Below are positions 1 to 11,057 of a stretch of 64,000 nt of DNA, one piece after another (position 1 is the first letter of the stretch; each line of letters begins with the position of its first letter). Position numbers and translations under genes: made by a program. The notes below the pieces were generated by a model, which was not told where the DNA came from, made no database searches, and worked only from the letters and a program-made list of their open reading frames with translations. The DNA lies in assembly GCF_047948215.1 (NCBI RefSeq), contig NC_134465.1, forward strand, positions 46,407,946 through 46,471,945, read 5' to 3'. This DNA comes from Lycorma delicatula (lineage: Eukaryota > Arthropoda > Insecta > Hemiptera > Fulgoridae).

Positions 1-1000
1 ATTTTACAGCTGTTTAAGGATTCAGGTCTATAATTTTATAATTTCCTGATAATATAATAGTAAAAAGTTTATATATTATACGTATTGCTTAGTTAAAAAT
101 ATAGCTTTTATTTACAAAGCATATCAAACAAAATCTGTAGTAATTTAATGAAACCACAATAGTATTACAGCATGCTTGATGATATCAGTATTCTGCTTAT
201 TTTAATATGCAGAATAAATATATGCATGTATGTATTAAATTGTATCAAGCATGATACGCTTTTCAGCAGTAAAAGAGTTAAAGCATTAACATACTGAATT
301 AAACTTTAGAGATTGTTTTACAAAATTTAAATAGATTACTTGTTAGAATAATTTTTTACATCTTGTGTCTAATTTTTATTTTTTTTTTTTTATTTCTTAT
401 GATTAGTTGTATTTCAGAAATTATGAAAGTTTAGTTAATACTAGTAGCATGTATTATTTTTAATTTATTACTTTTCAATTCGTATAATACATACTCTGAG
501 ATTAATAAATATATTAATTGTAATTATGCTAAGTTTAATTGAAAATGTACTTTAGATTTATAAGTTCTTTTAGTTATTATTTTTGTGTTACGTTTATTAT
601 TACTTATACAGTATATATATTTGTGTAAAAAAAAAAAATCTGATAATGGTATTGTCTGTGATGTTAATATTTACTGAATAAATATTTTCCCAGTATAGAA
701 TAGAAAATGGATAATTTTCTTATAATTTTACTTAGATGTCAAACTTTTTTTTAATTTTTGGTTTTATCACTTTTATACTGGTTACAGATTCATATTCATC
801 CACTTTTAAAATATAATGAACTAAAAAAATATATAAATAAAAAAATTTTAATCTTTCAACGATTCCTCCATAAATGATTTAATTGGTCATAGTAGTATCA
901 GATACTGTTGAAAATACATATATTCGTTATTTATAAGACTGTTTAGAAAATAAATAAATATGTAATATTTGGTGTTGATCTGGCTATATCCCCATTAAAG
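1..1000. other. AT-rich DNA with no recognised gene
   Basis: Very AT-rich sequence with scattered A and T runs. No open frame, RNA gene or repeat boundary could be supported here. Confidence 0.6.
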
Positions 1001-1500
1001 TAATCCTCTTTTGCAGTATCACACTGCTTCCAAAGCTTCACTTTTGATAAGTTGTGAGGAAATACTGCTCTTTAATTGTATCAAGCATTTTTTCAATGGA
1101 TCTGCAGTGTTGAAAAAGCCTGTTCCTCACCCTAAGTTTTTTTTTAGGAAAGCGGAAAAGGAGCAACAATCTTATTTTTGCAGCCAAAAAACTTTTTTAT
1201 TCTTTAAGCTTTATGAAAGGAGTATCGTTAAAATGGAATATTTGGTTGCCTTCATACATGAGTTAAAATCATTTTTGCCAATTGACCATCAGTGATGTCT
1301 TTCCTTTATAGTGATCCAATGGTCCTCATACAAGCTGTATAATGTTTACCACATTTTTAGCAGTTCTGCTAGTGAAGGGTTTCTCTCTACCTCATTACCC
1401 ATTAATATTCTGATCCTCTTGGTTTGTAAGTGTACACTCAGAACATTTCATCTAGTTCATTGCTTCATTGCTGTAGGCTTGCTAAAATTTTAAAGATTTC
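1000..1500 (-). pseudogene. Possible heavily decayed mariner-like transposase relic
   Basis: On the minus strand, broken frames give fragments that resemble a mariner transposase. One fragment (about 1260-1350) is like the N-terminal helix-turn-helix region. Another near 1000-1015 ends in a DYFNGD-like motif, similar to the conserved DYFEGD end of many mariner transposases. Most of the catalytic region is missing or unreadable and no terminal inverted repeats were found. The plus-strand ORFs over this stretch (94 and 60 residues) look like antisense shadows. This is weak, pattern-level evidence and could be coincidence. Confidence 0.25.
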
Positions 1501-2762
1501 AGTAACGGATTTGTCAAGTTTGTTATAGAATATGATATATCTTTACTCAACCTCATGGACTACATTGTAATTGCTTATGATCTCAAATGTACATGTTAGT
1601 ATATATCCCTAACAAAAGCAGAATATGCCACTCGGCATGGTGATTTTTGATCATAGCTTGCTGTTGCACAAACATCTCTTTGTTGTGGTTTGTATATTTA
1701 AAAGAATAGTTGTGAATTATTTTTACTGCATTTAGTAAACTGAGGTAAGGTTTGATTTATTATAAATTAGTATAATTTTAAAGATGTTTTTAGAAAAACT
1801 TTTATAGTTTGCAAATAAAATCATTCCCCCTAATCAAAATTAAAGCAGAAGTAAAGAGCAGTGGGTTAGCACATACTTTTTATACTTGAGGTTTGCAGTT
1901 AAGCTTCAAACCAAATTAGCTCCTAAAATAGTAATACAGAAAGTAACACAACAATAAAAATTCAAATACATGAACTTGTTTTGTATGCAATATTTTTATA
2001 AAAATCAAATTGTCATGTAAAAGGTTTTTTCTTTTAGTGGTTGATAGTGGTTATCTCAATTTGAAGAATTTTTTTTAAATAAATGAATTTACAAATGTTT
2101 GTTACAAAGTTGTGACTGATTAACAGCACATAACAAAAACTGATGTTAGGAAATCTATTATTAGCCTAAGACTGTTAAATAAAGAGTTTACAGAGAATTC
2201 TAGTAGTAGAATATGTTGCTCGAATATGAATTTGTCAATAAAATCAGATAAAATCATTTAAAGAATAATGAACTGATTTTGGCAGACATACAACATTGGA
2301 TCTCTGTAAGGAAATTCATTGAGTTGGACATCTGACTGGACAAAATAATTGTCCCAGTTTTTATTGAAAATTTAATAGTTCATTTTTTTACTTCATTAAT
2401 AATATTTAAAGATTTGAAAACTTTAAATCTTTTTTTTAATACTGAATATACCATATAAAATGTAAGCCATTTTATCATAGTTTTATGTCTGTAGGTATAT
2501 CTAAATGAAAAATACTTGAGTAACCTTTGTTTGTTTTTTTTTTCTCTGAATAATTCACCTTGGCATAGATTACTTTTGGTTATTTGTTTTTTTTTCTATC
2601 TGCCCAATACATCTTCATTCTTTCTGATATCTCTTTTCTTCATTCTTGATAAAGTGCAGCTCTGTTCTTATGTTTTAGCGCTTCTTGGAACGTTTCATTT
2701 TCATCTTTATTATTCTCTTTAAAATTTCTCTTATAATTTATTAAGTTATCTTAAGTTCTTTT
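1500..2762. other. AT-rich spacer, nothing recognised
   Basis: Short low-complexity open frames only, rich in Phe, Leu and Ser codons from T runs. No similarity recognised. Confidence 0.5.
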
Positions 2763-2777
2763 AGGTTTTCTTAGACT

Positions 2778-3077
2778 AACCCACCGGGTTGGTCTAGTGG
2801 TGAACGCGTCTTCCCAAATCAGCTGATTTGGAAGTCGAGAGTTCCAGCGTTCAAGTCCTAGTAAAGCCAGCTATTTTTACACGGACTTGAATACTAGATC
2901 GTGGATACCGGTGTTCTTTGGTGGTTGGGTTTCAATTAACCACACATCTCAGGAACGGTCGAACTGAGAATGTACAAGACTACACTTCATTTACACTCAT
3001 ACATATCATCCTCATTCATCCTCTGAAGAATTATCTAAACGGTAGTTACTGGAGGCTAAACAGGAAAAAGAAAAAAA
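2778..3077 (+). repeat. tRNA-derived SINE (family S1), intact with 15-bp target duplication
   Basis: The head carries an A-box-like TGGTCTAGTGG near 2790 and a B-box-like GTTCAAGTCC near 2850, the layout of a pol III promoter in tRNA-derived SINEs. The body ends in an A-rich tail (aagaaaaaaa). The sequence AGGTTTTCTTAGACT occurs at 2763-2777 and again at 3078-3092, a perfect 15-bp target-site duplication, so retroposition through a LINE machinery is well supported. Other copies or pieces lie at about 23.0, 46.5, 46.8 and 62.7-63.5 kb. Confidence 0.88.
2820..2838. promoter_or_regulatory. 18-bp palindrome between the SINE A and B boxes
   Basis: CCAAATCAGCTGATTTGG is a perfect palindrome sitting between the A-like and B-like boxes. 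The same palindrome is seen, sometimes with one change, in the copies near 23.03, 62.93 and 63.21 kb. It could correspond to an anticodon-arm-like stem of the SINE RNA. Confidence 0.6.
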
Positions 3078-3679
3078 AGGTTTTCTTAGACTTTTGTGAA
3101 CCATTTGTGTTTAGTTATTTTACTTTAGAAGAAATTTGTTTAGTCAATCTACTGTTATTCATTCTAAATAAATGGGAGTAAAATTCAATTCATAGTTTCC
3201 TTGTATTGTTCGACAATTTTTCAATTTTAGTATAAAGTTTGTTATTTGGAATTAATTTAACTGATTATTTTGAAATTTAGGACCTAAAATTTTTCTTATA
3301 ATTTTCCTTTCTTTTTTTCTAGTAGACTTTTGTTGCATAGTCTTAGGGTTTGTGCCGCATAGAGTGCTTTCAGCTTTATCACAGTTTTATTGTGTTGAAA
3401 TTTTGAATTCCATGATAAAGACTGTGTGGTATATGTGTTTTTTGATAATTGGAAAGCTAATTCCCATTTTATCAGCCCAAACTGTTAATACCTTTTTTAT
3501 CTAAAGCATTCAAACTGATCTATTCTCTGAGATATTTGGAATTATCCACTTAATCTATTTCTTTTTTATTATTTATGCTAAGGAGTAACTTAAAACACGT
3601 TTTACGAGGGTAAGTCAATTATTATCCGCAATGTAGTTATAAATTTTATTACAATACAAATAGGAAACTTACATGTACA

Positions 3680-4800
3680 TCATTTTTCAACATAGTCCCT
3701 TTGCATTTCAACGTACTTGGTCCATTGTTGCACAAGCTTCCTGATGCCCTCATAAAACAATATATCTTGGTTGAGCTGCAAGCCAGGAATGCCCCGCTTC
3801 TTTCACTGTTTCGTCTGAGGTAAATCAACTTAATGCCTCTGAGTGGACCATATGGAGAATGAGCCAGTACTTCAAGGTCGAGTTTTGTGTAGCGTTTCAG
3901 CAGTATGTGGACGGGCACTGTTGTGCAACAACACAACACCTTTTGACAGCAGTCCTTGACGTTTGCTTCGAATTGCAGACTTCAGCTTGGCAGTAAACAT
4001 TTCACTGTAACGCACATTGTTTATTGTCATGCCCCTTTCCTCATAATGTTTCAGTACTGGGCCGTGTGAGTCCCAAAAAACTGTAAGCATCAGTTTTCCT
4101 GCAGACGGTTGGGTCTTGAACTTTTTTTTGCAGGGCGAATTTGGATGTTTCCATTCCATACTCTGCCGTTTACTCTCCAGCTCGTAACGATGGACCCATG
4201 TTTTGTCACCAGTGATGATTCTGTCTAAGAAGATGTCCCGTTCGTTACCGTAGCGATCCAAATGTTTTTGGCAGATGTCCAAACGCGTTTCTTTATGTGA
4301 ATGTGTAAGTATTTTTGGGACCCATCTTACACAGACTTTATGAAACCCAAGTCTGTTATGGATGATTTTGTAGGCAGAACTGTGACTAATCTGCAGACGA
4401 TGTGCCACTTCATCAATAGTACAATAGTATATTAGAGTACTATATTGTAATACTATAATTATATACTATATTGTAATAGTACAGTAGTATATTACGATGT
4501 GCCACTTCATCAATAGTATATTAGACAGACGAGTAGTCTGTCTAAGAAAACCATGTCATGTGCACGCTCAATGTTTTCCTCATTTGTGGTGGTAAATGGT
4601 CATCCGGCTCCTTTGTCGTGCGTAACACTTGTGCGACCATTTTTGAATTTTTCAATCCATTTGTACTCTGTTGCAGCAACACACTGTTTCTGTACTATAC
4701 TGAAAGTCTTCGATGAATTTCGACCCTTGATATACCTTACGACCACAAAAAACGGATTGCTGAATGTTGCTCTTCTTTGGTGCAAACAGAAAGCGGAGCA
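3680..4800 (-). pseudogene. Broken mariner transposase of MLE1
   Basis: Minus-strand fragments cover the whole mariner transposase. About 4600-4785 gives the N-terminal helix-turn-helix, with KWIEKFKNGRTSV before the linker. 3872-4408 (178 residues) gives the catalytic region, with TGDKTWVHRYE around the first Asp and the SMEWKHP motif. In the second catalytic site the Asp of the usual HDNARPH motif is Asn (LLHNSARPH). The C-terminal end (about 3690-3740) is found only in another frame and still ends in a DYVEK-like motif. Frameshifts and an internal 97-bp insertion at 4397-4518 separate the parts. The protein cannot be made intact, and the D-to-N change alone should abolish catalysis. Confidence 0.85.
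4397..4525. repeat. Short direct duplication bracketing an AT-rich insert inside MLE1
   Basis: ACGATGTGCCACTTCATCAA occurs at about 4397 and again at about 4494. Between them lies AT-rich, partly self-complementary sequence made of TAGTA/TACTATA units. This 97-bp duplication interrupts the transposase frame. A perfect hairpin, AGACAGAC-GAGTA-GTCTGTCT, follows at about 4523-4543. Confidence 0.65.
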
Positions 4801-4989
4801 GCCATGCTTAACGGCAGGGCAGCGATAATGAAACTAACTTACCAGCATCAAACTTGCACAGACATAACAATTTAAACCACACATGCGTCATCTACGAAAC
4901 ACGACATTACTACCAACATAAACAAAAATATAACTAAATTGCGGATAATTGACTTTCGTATTATTAAATTTTACAACTCCTTACATTCT

Positions 4990-6214
4990 AGAGTAAATCC
5001 TGTATACACACATTTTGCTGAATACACACTTCTAAAATTTTCACCGTAATTCTTGCAACTGTTTATGAAATTTGTGACTGGATATTTAATACAGCTTCTT
5101 CATTGTTGATCTTCAGGTGTTCTAATGTCCATAGTTTGTTGTTAAAGCCTTTACTTCAAGATAATCGCAAAGAAACAAATCTGATTATGTCATATAAGGG
5201 ATTGCTGTAACCATAAGCCACAACTGATGACATGATCACCAAGGAATTTAATGAAAGCAATTGTTGAATTTGTGTAGTGTGTTATTGTAGTATTATGTTC
5301 TAACCAACAGTAACATTCTTCCTATTTAAAGAGTGCAGTGAATTGCAATAATAAAGTATTCTGTATTAATGGTATACTCAAAGAAAATATGACTAGCAAT
5401 TTTAATTTATGGATGAAGCTCCTACCTCTTACAATGAAAATCCATCATAACAAAATAAAATTATTTATTTATTTTCTTTTGTGTTACTAACAATTTTTTT
5501 TGTGATATGCACCAGATGCATATTCTGCAGCATTCTAAACCTTACTATTTTTATTGTTTATTTAGCCCGTCCAAATGGTAACACTCCTCATCAGAAAAAA
5601 GATAGTGAGTCCATAATATAAATCCCTCCGCATGGTTCAAACCAACTGAACCATTGGTATTGTGCTATATGTTTTTTGTTGGGATCAACAAATCGAAGTA
5701 ATTGAATTTTTGATTCAGTCATAGATTTAACTTTTATGTCAATCGAATGAATGAATGATTTCAGGAAATTAATTTCAGTTATAGCTGTTGATTTTTTTAG
5801 CGAGGCAGTCAATCTAAGTCATTGATTTCAACTACTATCTGCGTTCAATACTGTCCCTGTTTTTCTGTATTCATTATCATTTAACAGAATTCCTCTTTCT
5901 CTGAATTTAGATACTGTTGTCTTATTAGGAACTCGTCTACCACAGTACTTGCAGAGAAAAGATTGTTGCACTGTAATCACTGATCGTGTGCTAAATTATG
6001 ACTATAGTAAAAAAATATCTTCCTCTTGCAAAACCATATTTATTTAATAATAATGACCTGAGGTTTCTGATCACTTTGTTATGGCTACCAGTAGTAATCT
6101 ACTGCATTGGTGATAAATTTTAGATGAATCCATTACAGTAAAATGTGGAGAGGTAGTCAGTTAAAATTTTAGAAAAACGCTGGTTGGTGGGTTGCGTTTC
6201 TATGGACTCTAGTT
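4990..6214 (-). mobile_element. DUF4817-type Tc1/mariner-superfamily transposon, copy 1 (relic)
   Basis: The right end (about 6183-6214, GGTTGGGTTGCGTTTCTATG) matches the right-hand terminus of the copy at 42902-44228, and the left end near 4990 is a decayed version of the same repeat. Minus-strand fragments give the family's pieces in order: the YCGRRVPNKTTVSKF segment of the N-terminal DUF4817-like helix-turn-helix near 5900-5950, a FFSDEECYHLDG segment with the first catalytic Asp near 5550-5600, and the C-terminal LEHLKINNEEAVLNIQ segment near 5080-5130. The frame is broken at many points. The 73-residue ORF at 5591-5812 is one fragment. Confidence 0.75.
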
Positions 6215-6231
6215 AATATTTGTTTTATATA

Positions 6232-7512
6232 CGACGTGCTACCCAAAAATTTGGGGAATTTTACCATAAAAATAAAATAACTTACCATAACTTATAATTT
6301 CCACTGTCTTCTTCAAAGTAATCCCCTTGGGCATTGATACAGTAACCCCAGCGTTTTTCCCATGATTCCAAACATCCCTGGAAGTCTGTAGGTGTAAGTG
6401 TTCGAAGCACGTTCTGTGTTTCTTTCTGAATCTCCTCAATTGTGTTAAAACGACGGCCTTTCAATTGAAATTTTATTTTCGGAAAGAGAAAAAAGTCGCA
6501 CGGGGCAAGGTCAGGCAAATATGGTGGGTGGGGAATCACTACCGTCTTTGTGGAAGCCAAGAAATTCCGAATGGCTAGCGATGTGTGCGCGGGCGCATTG
6601 TCATGGTGCAGAACCCAGCTGTTGTTACCCCACAGATCTGAACGTTTGCGCCTATTGCTTTCAATAGAACATCACATTGACCAAGAGGAACAAATTCCTT
6701 ATGGATAATGCCTTTGATGTCAAAAAAAACAATCATCATGGACTTCACATTGCTGCGAACTTCGCATGCTTTATTTGGCCGCGGTGAACTTGGCAACTTC
6801 CACTGCGACAACTGCTGCTTAGTTTCAGGGTCATACCCGTACACCCATGCCTCATCACCGGTTATGATGTTGGAGATGAAGTTAGGGTCATCTCTTGCTG
6901 TGTTTTTCAATTCACTAGAGACAGCCACGCGATTTTGTTTCTGGTCGCTGTTCAACAGTCTCTGTACAAATTTTGCAGCAATGCGTCTCATGTTCAAATT
7001 GTCCGACAAGATGCGTTGCATGAACCCATATGACATTTGTACGATTGCATAAACATCATGGATTGTTTGTCTACGATCTGCAACAATAGGCTCTCGCACT
7101 TTCGCTATGTTTTCCGGTGTTGCACTTGTTGATGGTCTTCCTGAACGCTCATCGTCATTGACTGTCGTTCGTCCATCTTTGAATTGTTTGTACCACAATA
7201 AAGTTTTACTTTTATTCATAGCATTGTCACCAAATGCATGCAATGGGTTTCTGCACCAGTTTTTTAAAGCATGAAGCAAAATTTGATGCAGGTTCTTTGC
7301 TCTTTAAAATCTGCCATTTAGAATTTCGCCGAAGCAGTAAAACACAACGTTACACAACCGCACGAAAGTCAACAATGCAGCCTCTCACCGTCACAGCTGT
7401 TGGAACACTGATTCACAAAGAGTACTGTTAGCCACATCTAGCGGCAGCAGGTCGTACCAGCAATGGTTCACACGTGAAATTCAAATTCCCTGAACTTTTG
7501 GGTAGCACCTCG
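6232..7512 (-). mobile_element. mariner-like element MLE2, canonical 1.28 kb
   Basis: The ends read CGACGTGCTACCCAAAAATT on the left and, reverse-complemented, CGAGGTGCTACCCAAAAGTT on the right, extending to about 30 bp of TIR. TA dinucleotides flank at 6230-6231 and 7513-7514. The length of 1281 bp is what mariner elements normally have. The encoded transposase is on the minus strand and needs at least one frameshift correction. Confidence 0.94.
6282..7279 (-). pseudogene. mariner transposase of MLE2, frameshifted
   Basis: 7279 down to about 6645 reads as one frame. It contains a helix-turn-helix region ending in the WYKQFKDGRTTVNDDERSGR linker, then IITGDEAWVYGYDPE with the first catalytic Asp. 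The frame then shifts near 6645. In the second frame HHDNAPAHTSLAIRNF carries the second Asp and PPYLPDLAPCDFFLF the third, with 34 residues between them, matching the DD34D signature of mariners. The ORF at 6282-6560 is this C-terminal part, ending near WGYCINAQGDYFEED. All three catalytic acids are still present, so the loss of function is mainly the frameshift. The plus-strand ORF at 6708-7052 is an antisense shadow. Confidence 0.92.
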
Positions 7513-7514
7513 TA

Positions 7515-8860
7515 AATTATATTTTTCTGGAAGGATGAACTATCATTAATTAACGACCACCTCATTATGAGTATGCTATATTTATTTTATAGATTTCATG
7601 TTTAAATGTAAAAAAATTTATAGTTTATATTTATTGGACGTAGTAGTTTAAAAAAAAAAAAATTATATTAAACTGCTGTTTCATTAACTATATAACTTTT
7701 GTATTTAGTGTATTAGATCTCACATGTATTAAAAATTTTCCCAAATATAATTTACTTAATGATGTAAAAAATGACTAATTTAATTACATACAGTTTTTTG
7801 TAATTATAAACTATGATAAATATTTGCAATACAGTTAAGAAATCAAGTATCTTATGTTGCTTCTGTTTGAATTAGGGGTTATGAACTATGAATATTAACC
7901 TTTTCAGTGCTGCTGCCAAACTTATGTTACTGTTGCTATTACAGGTCACCTGTAACACTGGTTACCCATTGTTACATTACTTTTTTCTATCTAAGCATAT
8001 TTATAATTAATTTGAATGTAATCAGTTTTAAAGATTTAATAAAGATTAATCAATTTTCATATCATAAGGTAAAATAAATACACATTTTTTTATAAAAATA
8101 TGGTTTGACAATACATTTTACAGTATAAATTTTATTTATACTCTAAATTTTATTTAATTTTATTTATTAAGTAAATAAAAAAAGTCAACATTATTATATG
8201 ATATTATTGAAAAGGAATTTAATATGTAAAGTGAAAGTGAAAACAGGAAATCAATAGTTATGAATTGTACTGTAATTTTTAGTCTTGTCAAATTCTGAAC
8301 GTGAAGAATATTGCGTGTTCAGAAACTTCAGAGACAGTTGCGCTAGATATATTCTGTGCTTAGAAATATGATTTTCGAAGTTGAGTTTGGACTGTACTTG
8401 AATACAAATGCAATTTATTATTCTGTTTGTTTCTAGCTTAAAAAGGAAAGAATGGAATCTAAAAATACTGCTTGATCGATAAATCTTTGAACGAAGACAA
8501 TTTCTGATGAATGTTGGATCTGCAACATGAATATTTCACAACTATTATATCTAAAAATATCTTTTATATCCTACTACCTGCTAAGTGTTTTGAAAACATT
8601 AATAATGTGAGAAAAATAATAGCATAAACTAACCTACTACAGCAAATTCTTTGAAGAATTTGTTTTTCTAATAATATTTTATCCAAAGATTATGCATGGT
8701 CAATATGAAATGCTTGTGGGAAGGGGGGGGGGGGTTCATGGCAAATGCAGTTTTAGCAGGAAATTTTATCAAGAACAGATAAATACAACGTAAAATATTT
8801 CCACTTGTTGGTTCAACAATAGTTATTTCGCAAATGACTAGATGTAATACAACTGTGAGC
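7515..8860. other. AT-rich spacer with a poly-G run
   Basis: No gene recognised. A run of about 12 G occurs at 8725-8736. The minus-strand 85-residue ORF over it starts in low-complexity sequence and has no recognisable similarity. Confidence 0.5.
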
Positions 8861-8864
8861 TTCT

Positions 8865-9370
8865 GCAGGAAGGATCCCAAGCTATATTGGAATTTCAGGC
8901 AATGAGTGTGCTGATATTGCGGCAAAAGAGGTTTTTTTCCAGCCTCCTTTGACCAACTGTGTTATTTAGAATGATTCTGTTTTCATAATGAGTGGCAAAG
9001 TGAATGGGATGCTCCTATTAACAATAAACATTGCCCAATTAAGAACAGTGTATCTCAGTGGAGCTCCTTGTGTAAAAATAATGGTTGAGGGGAGGTTATT
9101 ATTGGTTGTTTGCTAGTAGGGCACACTAGGCTCACTCATGGATATCTGATGAAGCAAAACAGATGCACCTCTTTGTGCTCACTGCGACTGCCAACTAACA
9201 GCGTACCACATCCTTTTGGATTGTATTTGTTAAACGGCATTGCATTGGAAGTTTACACTAGGGGCTAACATTCAAACTATTTTCTAGGGGATAATGAAAC
9301 AGTGTTTTCTTTTGTTTTACGATTTCTTAGGGCCATCCATTTATATTCAGATATTTGAATTACTGTACTG
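8865..9370 (+). pseudogene. LINE C-terminal remnant: RNase H end plus zinc-finger-like tail
   Basis: Near 8875-8930 the plus strand reads PSYIGISGNECADIAAKE, the characteristic last block of the RNase H domain of I, R1 and Jockey-type LINEs. About 9080-9220 then gives IGRLRIGHTRLTHGYLM, a Cys-rich LCAHCDC segment and YHILLDC, the C-terminal CCHC-like region that follows RNase H in these elements. Stops and frame changes interrupt it, and no endonuclease or RT part lies upstream. It is a 5'-truncated, decayed copy. The clade cannot be settled by eye. Confidence 0.8.
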
Positions 9371-10600
9371 TATTTCAGCTATTTGTGCCATTTGCCAAAA
9401 AGCGGATTGTAATTTTATTATTTTGAGATAAATAATGTGACATATCTTTGTGTTTTATTTCACTTTTAGCATACGTTACAGGCTTCTTCTTTTAAGATGT
9501 ATTTTTATGACGCTGGGTTTTAGCTTCTAATTAATTTTAATTCAGTTTTTAACATGTGTTTATTTACAAGTATGTCGTGTTTGAGTGATAACACAAAAGT
9601 GTTTTTACCCAGGGGAAAAAAGATCAACAATAGTTGTCACTCTGAAGATGGAAATCTGTTCTGAAAAATAATTGGAAGGTTCATGTAGACAAAACAGTAC
9701 ACCAGCAATGGAGCATTATATACTATAGATTATGATTTATTTCTGTAAATCCTACCCAAAAATTTTACAGAAACAAATGTAGATAGACGTACAAAAATAA
9801 TTGTAAATTAAAATTTTATCATCATTAATTCAAATGTAATGGGTGGTGAAAAGTTACTTGTTTTTGAACAAATAAAATATGTCTTAAAAGAACAAAAATG
9901 TTCTTTTAATTTTCAATATACATTATAGTAATGAAATTGTGCTCAGAGTAAAGATTTAGTACCAGAAGTGATTACATTCTGCACAAAAGGAGTTGTAAAC
10001 GAGATGATGAAATTGCTAATATGCATTTCATTTTACAGATGAGCTGAATAAGGCAACTTACTCTTATTTTCTTGCTAGTATATATTGAATTTAAAATTAT
10101 TAAGTAATTTTTGGGAATGGCAGTGAAATAATATCAAGTCGCGTATTGAAACTTTATGTAAAGAAGTAACAAGAACCCCATCTAAAAGTGTGAGGATCAA
10201 TAAAAAAATTTAAAAATGGATCTGCAAGCAAAAAAGATAATTTTCTAGTAAAGCAGAACTACTAGAGCAGCAATTGAGGATGAATATAAATGCACTTATA
10301 AAAATAAATTATTCGCTAAGTATCCAAAAATTAGTAGGGAAAATACACAATACAGTCACATTTTTACATGTTTGGTAAGACATCCGTAGAAGTATTAGTT
10401 TTCATGTTGTGATATTTCAAGTGAAAATCATGGAAAACTGAAATTCAGGTTGATGGAGACAAAATTATTGCCAATATTTTATAATAGACATGGTATTAAA
10501 GGAAAAAGAAGACTGAATATTTTATTTATTCTCGAAGCAATAACATGCTTATGCCTGATATACTTATTTTATGATAGATAAAGTTTGTTGTATGTAAAAT
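9370..10600. other. AT-rich spacer, nothing recognised
   Basis: No open frame longer than 60 codons and no recognised repeat end. Confidence 0.5.
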
Positions 10601-10672
10601 ATAAACTGGGATTTGAACTCAGAACCTTTTGGGTGAAAAGAACCACTCTGCCGTGGAGGTCAGCATAGTTAT
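10600..10672 (-). repeat. tRNA-like sequence (SINE head or tRNA pseudogene)
   Basis: Reverse-complemented, this gives an A-box-like GGCAGAGTGG (10643-10652) and a B-box GTTCAAATCCC (10608-10618) with plausible tRNA spacing. A similar minus-strand unit lies at 39695-39770. The acceptor arms do not pair convincingly, so a functional tRNA is unlikely. A tRNA-derived SINE head is the simpler reading. Confidence 0.5.
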
Positions 10673-11057
10673 TACAATTGGAGTGCTTTATAAAAATTAT
10701 ATAATCAAATTCTTTAAATACATAGTATTACTTATTTTAAAGAGTACACGTCTGTAAGAACAATAAAGTAGCCATTTTTTAATTTTTGTAATAAAATTAG
10801 GTACTTATAATTTCCAAGTTTATGTCTACTAATTTCCGAAAAGTATAATAATGTTTATTTGAAATCATTTTAAATTGTAAAAGAGAAAAATAATTAGTAA
10901 AAGATTTTATTATCTGCATCGATAGAAGAAAACAAAATATGTAAATATTTTACTGACATATTTTACCTAAACGTCTCCTCTTTGATTTAACATTACGTTT
11001 TCTTGGAAAAGTAGTTTTATTATTTCATTTCTAAATTATTATTTAACTAACTACTAA

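Larger units (their letters stand above)
3605..4958 (-). mobile_element. mariner-like element MLE1, degenerate, with TIRs and TA target
   Basis: Left end CGAGGGTAAGTCAATTATTA and the reverse complement of the right end (CGAAAGTCAATTATCCGCAA) align with small gaps as about 35-bp terminal inverted repeats. TA dinucleotides at 3603-3604 and 4959-4960 fit the mariner target duplication. The transposase inside reads on the minus strand and is broken. It directly abuts another transposon relic beginning about 4990. Confidence 0.88.

Noticed and set aside
6708..7052. 114-codon plus-strand ORF
   Set aside because: Antisense to the mariner transposase, which explains the openness.
10600..10672. Functional tRNA gene
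   Set aside because: Box motifs are present but the acceptor and anticodon arms do not pair convincingly. SINE head or pseudogene is more likely. The same applies to 39695-39772.
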